Numbered from the stretch's first letter, positions 23,760 to 33,564 are shown. The stretch: DNA of 49,031 bases from Phascolarctobacterium sp. (GCA_017457085.1 JAFTID010000085.1:1-49031); one strand, 5' to 3'. Numbers and translations: made by a program. The notes: a model not told the origin generated them from the sequence alone.

Positions 23760-23776
23760 TTATGAGCTGGTACTAA
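23760..23776 (+). promoter_or_regulatory. Candidate FapR operator
   Basis: TTATGAGCTGGTACTAA has one perfect FapR half-site (GGTACTAA) and a degenerate opposite half. It sits just downstream of the predicted transcription start, as in known fapR promoters, so FapR probably represses its own operon until malonyl-CoA or malonyl-ACP relieves it. Confidence 0.6.
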
Positions 23777-23790
23777 AAGCAGGTGAAACA

Positions 23791-24366
23791 ATGAATTCTA
23801 CAAGAAAGTTAATACGCCATGAAAGACTGCAACACATTCTGCATGACAATCCGTTCCTGACAGATGAGCAGTTGGCAAAGACCTTGAAGGTTAGTGTTCA
23901 GACCATTCGCCTGGATCGTGTGGCGCTGGGCATACCTGAGCTACGCGAGCGTACCCGTGATATGGCAGAAGGCGCACAATCCAAATTGCGTGCCATCGAC
24001 AAGAAAGATATCGTGGGCGAGCTCATTGATTTAGAATTAAACAAGGTAGGCATTTCTACCTTAAAGATAACACCGGACATGGTTATGGAAAAGAACGGAG
24101 TTGCGCGCGGGCATTATATGTTCGCAATGGCAGATACCCTCGCACTGGCAGTGGTAGATGCTCATACTGCGCTAACCGGTGTAGCTAATGTAAAATATAA
24201 GTTACCTGTGTACGCAGGTGCAAACCTTGTGGCAAAGGCGGAGGTAACTAATCGTCGCGATGATAAATATTTCATCTGCGTTAAAATTAAAAATAACAAC
24301 GAGGAAGTTTTCCGCGCTAAATTTATAGTTGTTTCTTTAGATGATGAAAGGAAGCAAGAAGAATGA
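23791..24366 (+). CDS. fapR: Transcriptional repressor of fatty acid and phospholipid synthesis
   Basis: The 191-aa product has an N-terminal DeoR-like HTH (about 8-60; RHERLQHIL, TDEQLAKTLKVSVQTIRLDR) and a hot-dog effector domain (about 90-185; GVARGHYMFAMADTLALA). This is the FapR architecture, where malonyl-CoA or malonyl-ACP binding releases DNA. The start is the ATG at 23791 with AGGTG upstream; the frame is open 24 codons further but that would include the operator. It is the first gene of the fab operon and overlaps plsX by 4 bp. Confidence 0.93.
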   Translation: MNSTRKLIRHERLQHILHDNPFLTDEQLAKTLKVSVQTIRLDRVALGIPELRERTRDMAEGAQSKLRAIDKKDIVGELIDLELNKVGISTLKITPDMVMEKNGVARGHYMFAMADTLALAVVDAHTALTGVANVKYKLPVYAGANLVAKAEVTNRRDDKYFICVKIKNNNEEVFRAKFIVVSLDDERKQEE

Positions 24367-25388
24367 AGATAGCATTAGATATAATGGGTACCGACCATGG
24401 TCCCAAAGAGTTGGTTTTAGGTGCAGTAAACGCAGTTAAGGCTTATGGCTGTGAGGTTGTGCTTGTAGGTGACGAAGCTGTTGCAAAAGAATGGCTCGCA
24501 AAATACAAAGCTTTAGATAATCAAAAGATTAAAATTCAACACGCAAGCCAAGTAATAAATATGGACGAGCACCCTGCAATTGCTGTAAAATCTAAGAAGG
24601 ATGCTTCTATTGTTGTTGCTTCTAAAATGCTGCGTGCAGGCGAGTGCGATGCGCTGGTTTCTGCAGGTAGCACCGGTGCAGCTTCTGTTGCGGCAGTGCT
24701 GTGTGTAGGTCGCATTAAAGGCGTGGAACGTCCTGCAATTGCAACTCCCTTCCCCAATCAAAAGGGAACTACCGTAGTTCTTGACAGCGGTAGTATGGTA
24801 GATGCAAAACCGAGCAACTTGGTACACAGTGCAATCATGGGCAGTGTGTATGCAGAAAAATTATTGAACTTGAAGAACCCGACAGTTGGTCTTTTGAGCG
24901 TAGGCGAAGAAGAAACTAAGGGTAATGAACAAACTTTAGCTACCTATCCTTTAATGAAGGAAACTAAGCAGATTAATTTCAAGGGTAACGTTGAAGGCAG
25001 AGACATTACCAACGGCAGTGTTGACGTTGTAGTATGCGACGGCTTTGTAGGTAACGTTGTCCTGAAATTGGGTGAAGGCTTAGCAAAGGCAATCTTCACT
25101 TTGATTAAGGAAGCGATTTTGGGCGGTGGCATCTTGGCTAAGCTTGGCGGCGCCCTCATTAAGCCGGCAATGGCAAAACTTAGAGAACGCATGGATCCCA
25201 ATGCTTACGGCGGTGCGCTGCTCTTAGGTGTAAAAGCTCCCTTTATTATTTGCCACGGTAGTTCTAAAGCATACGCAATTACCAATGCGATTGGTATGGC
25301 TGTAAAATTTACTGAAAATAACTTAGTAAGTGCTATTACTGAAAAAATAGCGGAATCTCAAAAAAGAAATGAGGAAACTGATAAATGA
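24363..25388 (+). CDS. plsX: Phosphate acyltransferase
   Basis: The 341-aa product is PlsX, which makes acyl-phosphate from acyl-ACP for glycerol-3-phosphate acylation by PlsY at the membrane. Typical segments are ALDIMGTDHGP at the N-terminus, SAGSTGA, VCDGFVGNVVLKLGEG and the C-terminal ICHGSS. It overlaps fapR and fabH by 4 bp each, so expression is coupled to both. Length is normal for the family. Confidence 0.97.
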   Translation: MKIALDIMGTDHGPKELVLGAVNAVKAYGCEVVLVGDEAVAKEWLAKYKALDNQKIKIQHASQVINMDEHPAIAVKSKKDASIVVASKMLRAGECDALVSAGSTGAASVAAVLCVGRIKGVERPAIATPFPNQKGTTVVLDSGSMVDAKPSNLVHSAIMGSVYAEKLLNLKNPTVGLLSVGEEETKGNEQTLATYPLMKETKQINFKGNVEGRDITNGSVDVVVCDGFVGNVVLKLGEGLAKAIFTLIKEAILGGGILAKLGGALIKPAMAKLRERMDPNAYGGALLLGVKAPFIICHGSSKAYAITNAIGMAVKFTENNLVSAITEKIAESQKRNEETDK

Positions 25389-26374
25389 CGAGAGCTGTTG
25401 GTATTTTAGGCATCGGACATTATGTTCCGGAAAAAACTGTTACTAACTTTGATATGGAAAAAATTGTTGATACCAGTGACCAATGGATTACTGAACGTAC
25501 TGGTATTAAACAACGTCACTTTGCTGCTCCTGAAGAAGCAACTTCTGATATGTCTGTAATTGCTGGTCAAAGAGCAATGGAAGATGCAGGCGTTGCTCCT
25601 GAAGAAATTGACTTGGTAATTGTGGCAACTGCTTCTTCTGACCATGCGTTCCCGTCTACTGCTTGCTTGGTACAAGATCGTTTGGGCTGCAAAAACGCAG
25701 CTGCCTTCGACCTTTCCGCAGGCTGCAGCGGTTTCGTATATAACTTGGCTGTAGCAAGTCAAATGATTAAAACCGGTTTGTATCAAAAAGTTTTGATCAT
25801 CGGTGCAGAAACCCTGTCCCGCATTATGAACTTCACTGACCGTAATACCTGCGTACTCTTTGGTGACGGTGCTGGCGCTGCTGTAGTTGGCGTGGTTGAA
25901 GAAGGTCATGGCGTACTTGGTATCGAACTTGGTGCTGACGGTAGCGGCGGCAAATTCTTGATTCAACCTGCTGGCGGTAGCCGTAAACCGGCAACTCCGG
26001 AAACTGCAGCTGCTCACGAACACACCATTCACATGAGTGGTCAAGACGTTTTCAAATTCGCTATCCAAATTATGGGTACTGCTGCAAAGCGTTCCTTGAA
26101 GGCTGCTGGTATGAAAGCTGAAGAACTTGATTTGCTGGTTCCCCACCAAGCAAATATGCGTATCATCACTTCTGCTGCAAAACGTTTGAAAATGCCCATG
26201 GAAAAAGTTTGGGTAAACGTTGATAAATATGCTAACACTTCTGCTGCTTCCATTCCTATCGCGCTGTGCGAAGCTCAAGCAGCAGGCGCTTTGAAAAAAG
26301 GCGACAACATTTTGTTAGTTGGTTTCGGTGCAGGCCTGACCTGGGCTTCCATCGTTCTTAAATGGAGTAAATAA
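25385..26374 (+). CDS. fabH: Beta-ketoacyl-ACP synthase III
   Basis: The 329-aa product is a thiolase-fold condensing enzyme that starts fatty acid synthesis from acyl-CoA and malonyl-ACP. The active-site cysteine is Cys114 in DLSAGCSGFVY; the His is in VPHQANMRI and the Asn in ANTSAASIP, completing the Cys-His-Asn triad that separates KAS III from FabF. It overlaps plsX by 4 bp and is followed by fabD after a 39-bp gap. Confidence 0.97.
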   Translation: MTRAVGILGIGHYVPEKTVTNFDMEKIVDTSDQWITERTGIKQRHFAAPEEATSDMSVIAGQRAMEDAGVAPEEIDLVIVATASSDHAFPSTACLVQDRLGCKNAAAFDLSAGCSGFVYNLAVASQMIKTGLYQKVLIIGAETLSRIMNFTDRNTCVLFGDGAGAAVVGVVEEGHGVLGIELGADGSGGKFLIQPAGGSRKPATPETAAAHEHTIHMSGQDVFKFAIQIMGTAAKRSLKAAGMKAEELDLLVPHQANMRIITSAAKRLKMPMEKVWVNVDKYANTSAASIPIALCEAQAAGALKKGDNILLVGFGAGLTWASIVLKWSK

Positions 26375-26413
26375 TTACCTTTATATAAATCTCGAAAGTG
26401 AGGACATACTCAA

Positions 26414-27361
26414 ATGAGCAAAATCGCATTTGTATTCCCGGGACAAGGTTCCCAATACGTAGGCATGTGCAAAGCATTCTACGACCAATACCCTGTTGCT
26501 AGACAACTCTTTGAAGAAGCTGATGATGCTCTTGGCTTCTCTCTTACCAAATTGTGCTTTGAAGGTCCTGAAGCTGAACTGCGTTTGACCTACAACACCC
26601 AACCTGCAATTTTGACTGCAAGCACCATTTGCGGTGAAATTTTGAAACAACACGGTGTAAGTGCTGACATCGCTGCTGGTCACAGCTTGGGCGAATACTC
26701 CGCATTGGTAAATGCTGGCGCTATGAAATTTGCTGATGCAGTTCGCATCGTTCGTCAACGTGGTCAATTCATGCAAGAAGCTGTTCCCGTAGGCGAAGGC
26801 AGCATGTCCGCAGTAATGGGCTTGGATAACGAAAAAATCGTTGAAATTTGCACTAAAATTGAAGCTGAAACCGGTATGCCCGTGCAAGCAGTTAACTTCA
26901 ACTGCCCCGGTCAAGTTGTAATCGCAGGTGCTACTGAAGCTGTAGAAAAAGCTAACGAAGAAATGAAAGCTGCTGGCGCAAAACGCTGCATCGTTCTCCA
27001 CGTAAGCGCTCCCTTCCACAGCTCCATGATGAAACCTGCTTCTGAACGTTTGGCAGAAGTTTTGGCTCCCATCGAAATTAAAGACGCTGCTTTCCCTGTT
27101 GTTGCTAACGTAACTGCTGAAGAAGTTGTAAGCGGCGAATTGATTAAAGAATTGCTCGTTAAACAAGCTGCTATGCCCGTACTTTGGGAAACCTCTGTAC
27201 GCAACATGGTTGCTAACGGCGTTGATACCTTTGTAGAAGTTGGTCCTTCCAAAGTTTTGACCGGCTTCACTAAAAAAATTGCAAAAGGCGTCCCGGCACT
27301 TTTCGTAGAAGATCCGCATAGCCTTGAAAAAACTTTGGAACATTTCCAAGGGGGTAAATAA
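26414..27361 (+). CDS. fabD: Malonyl-CoA:ACP transacylase
   Basis: The 315-aa product transfers malonyl groups from CoA to ACP. The catalytic serine lies in [12 protein letters not shown] (Ser91) and the His in [11 protein letters not shown] near residue 200; FPGQGSQ at the N-terminus is also characteristic. The stop codon shares one base with the fabG start, so translation is coupled. Confidence 0.97.
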   Translation: MSKIAFVFPGQGSQYVGMCKAFYDQYPVARQLFEEADDALGFSLTKLCFEGPEAELRLTYNTQPAILTASTICGEILKQHGVSADIAAGHSLGEYSALVNAGAMKFADAVRIVRQRGQFMQEAVPVGEGSMSAVMGLDNEKIVEICTKIEAETGMPVQAVNFNCPGQVVIAGATEAVEKANEEMKAAGAKRCIVLHVSAPFHSSMMKPASERLAEVLAPIEIKDAAFPVVANVTAEEVVSGELIKELLVKQAAMPVLWETSVRNMVANGVDTFVEVGPSKVLTGFTKKIAKGVPALFVEDPHSLEKTLEHFQGGK

Positions 27362-28107
27362 TGATGAAATTTGAAGGTAAAGTTGCTCTTGTAACCGGTG
27401 CTTCCCGTGGCATTGGTCGCGCAATCGCTTTGGCTTTGGCTGCTCAAGGTGCTGACGTTGCAGTAAACTATGCTGGTAGCGAAGCTGCTGCTAAAGAAGT
27501 TGCTGCAGAAATTGAAGCTATGGGTCGTAAAGCATTCGTTATCCAAGCAGACATCGCTTCCACCGAAGCTTCTACTGCTATGGTTGACGCTGTAGTTAAA
27601 GAATTTGGTCGCATTGATGTATTGGTAAACAATGCAGGCATCACCCGCGACGGTCTCTTGATGAGAATGAAAGAAGAAGATTGGGATGCAGTACTCACTA
27701 CCCACTTGAAGGGCGTATTCAACTGCACCAAAGCTGCTATCAAATATATGATGAAACAACGCTCCGGCAGCATCGTAAACATCAGCTCCATCGTTGGTGT
27801 TATGGGTAACGCTGGTCAAGCTAACTACTGCGCTGCTAAAGCTGGCGTAATTGGCTTCACCAAAGCTACCGCTAAAGAAGTTGCTGCACGCGGTATCCGC
27901 GTTAATGCAATCGCTCCTGGCTTCATCAAAACCGATATGACCAGCGTGCTTCCTGAAAAAGTTGTAGAAGCAATGCTTGCTGGCATTCCTTTGAACCGCC
28001 TGGGCGAAACTGAAGACATTGCTAAAGCCGTTCTGTTCCTTGCGAGCAGTGACGCTAACTATATTACCGGTCAGACTTTACATGTTGACGGTGGTATGGT
28101 AATGTAA
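27361..28107 (+). CDS. fabG: 3-oxoacyl-ACP reductase
   Basis: The 248-aa short-chain dehydrogenase reduces 3-oxoacyl-ACP with [13 protein letters not shown] (12-19) is the coenzyme loop, NNAG follows at about 90, and the active site is Ser142/143 with Tyr156-x3-Lys160 in [14 protein letters not shown] precedes the start; a second ATG directly follows and either could be used. Confidence 0.96.
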   Translation: MMKFEGKVALVTGASRGIGRAIALALAAQGADVAVNYAGSEAAAKEVAAEIEAMGRKAFVIQADIASTEASTAMVDAVVKEFGRIDVLVNNAGITRDGLLMRMKEEDWDAVLTTHLKGVFNCTKAAIKYMMKQRSGSIVNISSIVGVMGNAGQANYCAAKAGVIGFTKATAKEVAARGIRVNAIAPGFIKTDMTSVLPEKVVEAMLAGIPLNRLGETEDIAKAVLFLASSDANYITGQTLHVDGGMVM

Positions 28108-28150
28108 TATTGCGACTAGCAATTAAATTTTTGGAAGGAGGTGAATCGTA

Positions 28151-28381
28151 ATGAGCACTTTCGACAAAGTAAGAGATATCACTGTTGAACAATTGAGCGT
28201 TGACGCTGACGAAGTAAAGATGGAATCCGCTTTCATCGATGACCTCGGCGCTGACTCCCTCGACATCGTTGAATTGATCATGGCTTTCGAAGAAGAATTC
28301 GGTGTAGAAATTCCCGACGAAAAAGCTGAAAAAATTCGCACTGTAGCTGACGCAGTTAAAATGTTGGACGAAGAAAAATAA
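28151..28381 (+). CDS. acpP: Acyl carrier protein
   Basis: The 76-aa acidic protein has the phosphopantetheine attachment serine Ser36 in [10 protein letters not shown]. It carries the growing acyl chain for the fab enzymes around it. A very strong GGAAGGAGGTGA site precedes the ATG, in line with the high abundance of ACP. A stable hairpin follows at 28399. Confidence 0.97.
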   Translation: MSTFDKVRDITVEQLSVDADEVKMESAFIDDLGADSLDIVELIMAFEEEFGVEIPDEKAEKIRTVADAVKMLDEEK

Positions 28382-28398
28382 TTCTTTGATAGCTTACG

Positions 28399-28420
28399 GA
28401 GAGCCTCGTAAGAGGCTCTC
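28399..28420 (+). other. Strong hairpin without T-tract between acpP and fabK
   Basis: GAGAGCCTC (28399-28407) pairs perfectly with GAGGCTCTC (28412-28420) around a 4-nt loop. No T-run follows, so it is not a normal terminator; it may stabilise the acpP message or mark a processing site that lets acpP exceed fabK. Confidence 0.6.
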
Positions 28421-28459
28421 TGGTATAGCGTCTTAGAATCCTGAAATGAGGAATATTAA

Positions 28460-29410
28460 ATGAAGTTACCTGAATTAAAAATCGGTAAGCTAGTTGCACA
28501 AGTTCCAATAATCCAAGGTGGCATGGCTATTCGTTTATCTACCGCCCCGTTAGCCGCTGCCGTAGCAAATGAAGGCGGTATTGGTTTGATTGCCGCATCC
28601 GGTATGGGTCTTGACGAATTACGTAAAGAAATTCGTATGGCAAGAGAACTTACTGGTGGCAAAGGCATTATCGGTATTAATGCTATGGTTGCCGCTAGAC
28701 AATTTTTAGATTTAATTACTACTGCTGCGCAAGAAGGAATCGACCTTATTGTTGCCGGCGCTGGTTTCTCCAGAGATATTTTCGCTGTTGGCAGACAATA
28801 TGGCGTTGAAGTTGTGCCCATCGTATCTTCTGCTCGATTGGCGCAAACTGCTGAAAAACTTGGTGCTTCTGCGGTTGTCGTAGAAGGTACTGAAGCTGGT
28901 GGCCATCTTGGCACTCAGCAATCTATTAAGGAAATCCTGCCTGAAGTTCTCAAGGCTGTAAATATACCTGTAATCGCAGCAGGCGGTGCCATTGATGGCA
29001 ACGATGTTGCGGAACTTTTAAAGCTTGGTGCAAATGGCGTGCAAATGGGTAGCCGTTTTGCTGCTAGTGAAGAATCTAACGGCGCACCTGCTCTGAAAGA
29101 ATTTTATTTAAAAATGACTAAAGAAGACATTGTACAAATCGATAGCCCTGTAGGCTACAAAGGCCGTGCAATCCGCAATCCCTTTGCGCAACTGTCTTTG
29201 GAAGATAAATCCCCCAAACCCACCCAATGTGATGCTTGCCTGAAAAAATGCAAACGCAACTTCTGCATCATTCGCGCACTGACCCGTGCACAACAAGGTG
29301 ACGTAGAAACTGGTTTGATTTTTACCGGTGCTAACATGTGGAAGATTAAAGAAATTTTACCCGTAAAAGAAATCTTTAGAAGAATTAAAGAAGAAATTGC
29401 AAAAAATTAA
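28460..29410 (+). CDS. fabK: FMN-dependent enoyl-ACP reductase FabK, or FabX-like, with C-terminal Cys cluster
   Basis: The 316-aa product belongs to the nitronate monooxygenase/FabK superfamily. IIQGGMA opens the TIM barrel, the catalytic His149 is in [11 protein letters not shown], and AAGGAIDG with QMGSRF form the FMN phosphate site. Its place in the fab operon favours a role in fatty acid synthesis as enoyl-ACP reductase II. Unusually, Cys257, Cys260, Cys264 and Cys269 form a CX2CX3CX4C cluster ([17 protein letters not shown]) absent from the classical FabK of Streptococcus pneumoniae. Helicobacter FabX, in the same superfamily, has a [4Fe-4S] cluster and makes unsaturated acyl chains. 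Which activity applies here cannot be told from the sequence. Confidence 0.88.
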   Translation: MKLPELKIGKLVAQVPIIQGGMAIRLSTAPLAAAVANEGGIGLIAASGMGLDELRKEIRMARELTGGKGIIGINAMVAARQFLDLITTAAQEGIDLIVAGAGFSRDIFAVGRQYGVEVVPIVSSARLAQTAEKLGASAVVVEGTEAGGHLGTQQSIKEILPEVLKAVNIPVIAAGGAIDGNDVAELLKLGANGVQMGSRFAASEESNGAPALKEFYLKMTKEDIVQIDSPVGYKGRAIRNPFAQLSLEDKSPKPTQCDACLKKCKRNFCIIRALTRAQQGDVETGLIFTGANMWKIKEILPVKEIFRRIKEEIAKN

Positions 29411-29426
29411 TTTTGAGGTGAATGTT

Positions 29427-30677
29427 TTGACTAAGAGAAGAGTAGTAGTAACTGGTCTTGGCCTTGTTACCCCGATTGGTATCGGCAAAGATGAATTTTG
29501 GGGCAACCTGACCGCTGGTAAATCCGGCATTGGTTTGATCACCCAATTTGACACCACTGATTTTAACGTTAAAATCGCTGGCGAAGTAAAAGATTTTGAT
29601 TTTGGCAAATTTGGCGACAAAAAAGAAGGTAAACGTATGGATCGCGTTACCCAATTTGCTGTTGCAGCTGCTAAATTGGCTATTGAAGACGGTAAACTTG
29701 ATTTGGAAAAAATTGATGCTCCCCGTTGTGGCGTATGCGTTGGTACCGGTATCGGTGGTATCCACACTTTCTTGGAACAATCCTTGAAATTGGGTGCTAA
29801 AGGTCCTTCCAAAATCAGCCCGTTCTTTATTCCCATGGAAATTCCTAACATGCCCGCAGGCCAAATTGGTATTGCGTATGGCTTCAAAGGTCCCAATACT
29901 GCAATCGTAACTGCTTGCGCTACTGGCACCAACTGCATTGGTGATGCTCTCCGTACCATTCAATACGGTGATGCTGACGTAATGCTGGCTGGCGGTTGCG
30001 AAGCTTCCATTTCTCCGATTGCTGTTGCAGGCTTTGCAAACATGAAAGCATTGTCCACCAACAACGAAAACCCGGAAGGCGCTTCCCGTCCCTTCGACAA
30101 AAACCGTGATGGTTTCGTAATGGGCGAAGGCTCTGGTGTAATGTTGCTTGAAGAATTAGAACACGCTAAAGCTCGTGGCGCTCACATCTACGCTGAACTG
30201 GTTGGCTATGGCTTGAACTGCGATGCTTACCACATTACTGCTCCCGATCCGAGCGGTGAAACTCCGGCTGCTTGCTTCGTTAACGCTATTAAAGATGCAG
30301 GTCTGAAACCGGAAGATATCGACTACATTAATGCACACGGCACCTCCACCGCTCGTAACGACGAAGGTGAAAGCCTTGCAATCAAAAAAGTATTCGGTGA
30401 ACACGCTTACAAATTGGCAGTAAGCTCCAATAAATCCATGATTGGTCACTTGCTGGGCGCAGCAGGAGGTGTAGAAGCAATTGCTACCGTTCTGACCATC
30501 GAAAACGGCATCATTCCTCCGACCATCAACTATCAAGAACCCGATACCGAACACGGCTTGGATCTTGACTATGTTCCCAACGTTGCACGTAAAGCAGAAG
30601 TTAAAGCTGCATTGAGCAACAACTTGGGCTTTGGCGGTCACAACGCTTGCATCGTTTTCAAAAAATACGAAGACTAA
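29427..30677 (+). CDS. fabF: Beta-ketoacyl-ACP synthase II
   Basis: The 416-aa elongating condensing enzyme has its active-site Cys164 in [10 protein letters not shown] and the two histidines in NAHGTST and [10 protein letters not shown] (Cys-His-His triad). The start is the TTG at 29427, which has TGAGGTGA upstream; an earlier in-frame start lies inside fabK. It sits 16 bp after fabK and is followed by rnc. Confidence 0.96.
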   Translation: MTKRRVVVTGLGLVTPIGIGKDEFWGNLTAGKSGIGLITQFDTTDFNVKIAGEVKDFDFGKFGDKKEGKRMDRVTQFAVAAAKLAIEDGKLDLEKIDAPRCGVCVGTGIGGIHTFLEQSLKLGAKGPSKISPFFIPMEIPNMPAGQIGIAYGFKGPNTAIVTACATGTNCIGDALRTIQYGDADVMLAGGCEASISPIAVAGFANMKALSTNNENPEGASRPFDKNRDGFVMGEGSGVMLLEELEHAKARGAHIYAELVGYGLNCDAYHITAPDPSGETPAACFVNAIKDAGLKPEDIDYINAHGTSTARNDEGESLAIKKVFGEHAYKLAVSSNKSMIGHLLGAAGGVEAIATVLTIENGIIPPTINYQEPDTEHGLDLDYVPNVARKAEVKAALSNNLGFGGHNACIVFKKYED

Positions 30678-30692
30678 GAGAGTTGATTTAAA

Positions 30693-31406
30693 ATGCACAA
30701 GCATCGTACACAGCAGCTGCAGGCTTTCTGCAAATGGCTGGGTATTGAAATGCATGACTTAGCTCTGCTTGATATGGCGCTTACCCACACCTCCTATGCC
30801 CATGAGGCAAAGGGAGAAACCAGACCGGAACACAATGAACGTATTGAGTTTCTTGGTGATTCTGTTCTGAGTGTGATTGTAAGCACTTATATGTACAAAA
30901 ACTTTCCTGAACTGGCAGAAGGTCAGCTTACTAAACTGCGTGCCCATCTGGTATGCGAGGCTTCCTTGTTCGAATACGCTAAAAAATTGCGTATAGGCGA
31001 TTTTCTTCTCCTTGGTAAAGGCGAGGAAATGAGTGGTGGCAGGGAACGCCCCTCCATTTTAGCAGATGCCTTTGAATCTGTACTTGGTGCTTATTATTTA
31101 GACCAAGGCTTGGCAAAGGCGCAGGATTATCTGCTTGCCATTATGCAAAAGGAAATTGATTTTATTTGTACTCACGGTATTTGCAGTGACTTCAAAACTC
31201 GTTTGCAGGAATATCTGCAACGGGGTGGAGATGTAGATATTAGCTATCATCTTGTGGGAAGCACTGGACCTGAGCACAACAAGACCTTCCACTCTGAGGT
31301 TTGTTTAAAGGGTGAGGTTATTGGCAGCGGCAGTGGACGCACTAAAAAGGATGCGGAACAGCAGGCTGCTAAGGATGCACTTCAAAAATTGAATGTGGTT
31401 CTGTAA
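30693..31406 (+). CDS. rnc: Ribonuclease III
   Basis: The 237-aa product has the catalytic signature HNERIEFLGDSVL (about 49-61), a second metal-binding region (ADAFESVLGAYYLD), and a C-terminal double-stranded RNA-binding domain ending in KKDAEQQAAKDAL. It cleaves double-stranded RNA in rRNA maturation. It is the last gene of the fab operon, an arrangement common in Firmicutes, and ends at a strong terminator. Confidence 0.97.
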   Translation: MHKHRTQQLQAFCKWLGIEMHDLALLDMALTHTSYAHEAKGETRPEHNERIEFLGDSVLSVIVSTYMYKNFPELAEGQLTKLRAHLVCEASLFEYAKKLRIGDFLLLGKGEEMSGGRERPSILADAFESVLGAYYLDQGLAKAQDYLLAIMQKEIDFICTHGICSDFKTRLQEYLQRGGDVDISYHLVGSTGPEHNKTFHSEVCLKGEVIGSGSGRTKKDAEQQAAKDALQKLNVVL

Positions 31407-31409
31407 TTA

Positions 31410-31441
31410 AAGCGTTCTCGCTTAGGCGGGAACGCTTTTTA
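31410..31441 (+). terminator. Terminator of the fab-rnc operon
   Basis: AAAGCGTTCTCGC pairs with GCGGGAACGCTTT around TTAG, followed by T residues. Confidence 0.9.
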
Positions 31442-31443
31442 TA

Positions 31444-31471
31444 TTGACATTGTTGAGCGTTATGCTATAAT
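31444..31471 (+). promoter_or_regulatory. Promoter of the thrS T-box unit
   Basis: Perfect TTGACA (31444-31449) and TATAAT (31466-31471), 16-bp spacer. Confidence 0.85.
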
Positions 31472-31499
31472 TAACTAGTAAATAAAAATGATTATCAGT

Positions 31500-31726
31500 A
31501 ATGCGAAGGACTTGTCGTCGCCCTATCCTTACAGAAAATACTGCCTAGGCTGAGAGCAGTAGGGTAAAACGATGGACGTACCACCTTCAAACTGACTGCG
31601 GAAAGCTTTAGCGAGTATGCCAGTCCGTATGCCGGCGTTAACGGTGCCGAGTGGGTTTCTTAGAAACCAATGAGGGTGGAACCGCGGGTAACTCCGTCCC
31701 TTTTGTGAGGGATAGGAGTTTTTTAT
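31500..31726 (+). promoter_or_regulatory. T-box leader, threonine-specific
   Basis: The conserved T-box bulge AGGGTGGAACCGCGGG lies at 31673-31688 and is followed by a terminator (31690-31720 stem, then T-run). In stem I, GAAGG (31505-31509) pairs with CCTTC (31584-31588), and the codon directly before the 3' arm is ACC (31580-31582) followed by A, the expected position of the specifier. ACC is a threonine codon, in agreement with thrS downstream. Uncharged tRNA-Thr should stabilise the antiterminator. Confidence 0.93.
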
Positions 31727-31773
31727 TTTTCTCTCGCAATGTTGATTACAAATTTATATAGGAGGCTTCTAAA

Positions 31774-33564
31774 ATGGCTGAAGACAAATTGTACACCTTT
31801 GAAAATGAAGAATATCGCAAAACTTATTGGCATACTTGCTCCCACGTATTGGCGCAAGCTATGAAACGTTTGCATCCTGAAGTTAAACTGGCTATCGGTC
31901 CCAGTATCGATAACGGTTTCTACTATGACTTTGATACTCCGGCTCCCTTCACTCCGGAAGATTTGACTGCTCTCGAAGGCGAAATGCGTAAAATTTGCAA
32001 AGAAAAACTGAAATTAGAACGCTTTGAACTTCCCAGAGCAGAAGCAATCAAATTTATGGAAGATTTGGAAGAACCCTACAAGGTTGAACTTATCAACGAC
32101 TTGCCGGAAGATGCTGTAATCAGCTTCTACAAACAAGGCGACTTCACCGATTTGTGTGCTGGCCCCCACCTTGATTCCACTGGTCGCATTAAAGGCAACG
32201 CAATCAAACTGACCTCTGCTACTGGTGCTTACTGGCGTGGCGATAGCAGCCGTAAAATGCTGCAACGTATTTATGGCGTAGCATTCCCGAAAAAAGAAGA
32301 ACTGGATGCTTATTTGGAACAACAAGCAGAAGCTTTGAAACGCGACCATAACAAACTTGGTCGTGAATTGGAATACTTCACTACCGTTGACTACATTGGT
32401 CAAGGCTTGCCCATTATGCTGCCGAAAGGTGCGCGTGTAATTCAATTGCTCCAACGTTGGGTTGAAGATACTGAACAACGTCGTGGTTACTACCTGACCA
32501 AAACTCCGCTTATGGCAAAACGCGACCTGTATCGTATCTCTGGTCACTGGGATCACTATCTGGATGGTATGTTCGTTTTGGGCGACCCCCACGATGAAGA
32601 AAAAGAATGCTTCGCACTGCGCCCCATGACCTGCCCCTTCCAATACCAAGTTTACCTGAACCGTCAACGTTCCTATCGTGACCTGCCCATGCGTTTAGGT
32701 GAAACCTCCACCTTGTTCCGTAACGAAGATTCCGGCGAAATGCACGGCTTGATTCGTGTTCGTCAATTCACCATCTCCGAAGGTCACTTGATTATTCGTC
32801 CTGACCAATTGGCAGAAGAATTCCGTGGTTGTGTTGAACTGGCTAACTACTGCTTGGAAACCTTGGGATTAAAAGAAGACTGCTCTTTCCGTTTCTCCCA
32901 ATGGGATCCCAACAACACTGCTAAATACGAAGGCACTCCTGAACAATGGGAACACGCTCAAGGCGTAATGAAAGAATTGCTTGACGACCTTGGCATTGAA
33001 TATAAAGTTGGCGTTGACGAAGCTGCTTTCTATGGTCCGAAGCTGGACATTCAAATTAAAAACGTATTCGGCAAAGAAGACACCATCGTAACCATTCAAA
33101 TTGATATGCTCCTTGCTGAAAAATTCGGTATGTACTACATCGACGAAAACAACGAAAAAGTTCTGCCCTACATCATCCACCGTACCTCCATGGGTTGCTA
33201 TGAACGCACCTTGGCATTGCTTATCGAAAAATATGCAGGCGCACTGCCCACTTGGATGGCTCCGGAACAAGTACGCTTCCTACCTGTAACCGAACGTGCT
33301 GTAGATTACTGCAAAGCATTGGCTAAAAACTTGGAAATGGAAGGCTATCGCGTAACCGTTGATGCTCGTAACGAAAAGATTGGCAAAAAGATTCGCGAAG
33401 GTCAAATGGAAAAAATTCCTTACATGCTGGTAGTAGGCGACCGCGATATGGAAAACGGTACCGTTTCTCCGCGTCATCGTGCTGAAGGCGATTTGGGCGC
33501 AATGGACTTTGCTGAATTTGCAAAAATCCTTAAAGAAGTTGTAGATACCAAAGCTAAAAAATAA
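31774..33564 (+). CDS. thrS: Threonyl-tRNA synthetase lacking the N-terminal TGS domain
   Basis: The 596-aa class II synthetase charges tRNA-Thr. The editing domain (about 15-210) begins with HTCSHVLAQAM and contains DLCAGPH; the catalytic domain has MTCPFQYQVY with the zinc cysteine, RLGETSTLFRNE, and a C-terminal anticodon-binding domain. Usual bacterial ThrRS is about 640 aa and starts with a 60-aa TGS domain; here the protein begins directly at the editing domain, and the strong ATAGGAGG site fixes the start at 31774. TGS-less ThrRS is known in some bacteria. The next gene, normally infC, is displaced by an insertion. Confidence 0.96.
   Translation: MAEDKLYTFENEEYRKTYWHTCSHVLAQAMKRLHPEVKLAIGPSIDNGFYYDFDTPAPFTPEDLTALEGEMRKICKEKLKLERFELPRAEAIKFMEDLEEPYKVELINDLPEDAVISFYKQGDFTDLCAGPHLDSTGRIKGNAIKLTSATGAYWRGDSSRKMLQRIYGVAFPKKEELDAYLEQQAEALKRDHNKLGRELEYFTTVDYIGQGLPIMLPKGARVIQLLQRWVEDTEQRRGYYLTKTPLMAKRDLYRISGHWDHYLDGMFVLGDPHDEEKECFALRPMTCPFQYQVYLNRQRSYRDLPMRLGETSTLFRNEDSGEMHGLIRVRQFTISEGHLIIRPDQLAEEFRGCVELANYCLETLGLKEDCSFRFSQWDPNNTAKYEGTPEQWEHAQGVMKELLDDLGIEYKVGVDEAAFYGPKLDIQIKNVFGKEDTIVTIQIDMLLAEKFGMYYIDENNEKVLPYIIHRTSMGCYERTLALLIEKYAGALPTWMAPEQVRFLPVTERAVDYCKALAKNLEMEGYRVTVDARNEKIGKKIREGQMEKIPYMLVVGDRDMENGTVSPRHRAEGDLGAMDFAEFAKILKEVVDTKAKK

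Noticed and set aside
26381..27424. Long minus-strand open frame (347 codons) opposite fabD
   Set aside because: It lies entirely opposite a clearly functional fabD, is rich in Phe, Ser, Cys and His as expected of antisense frames, and has no ribosome-binding site.
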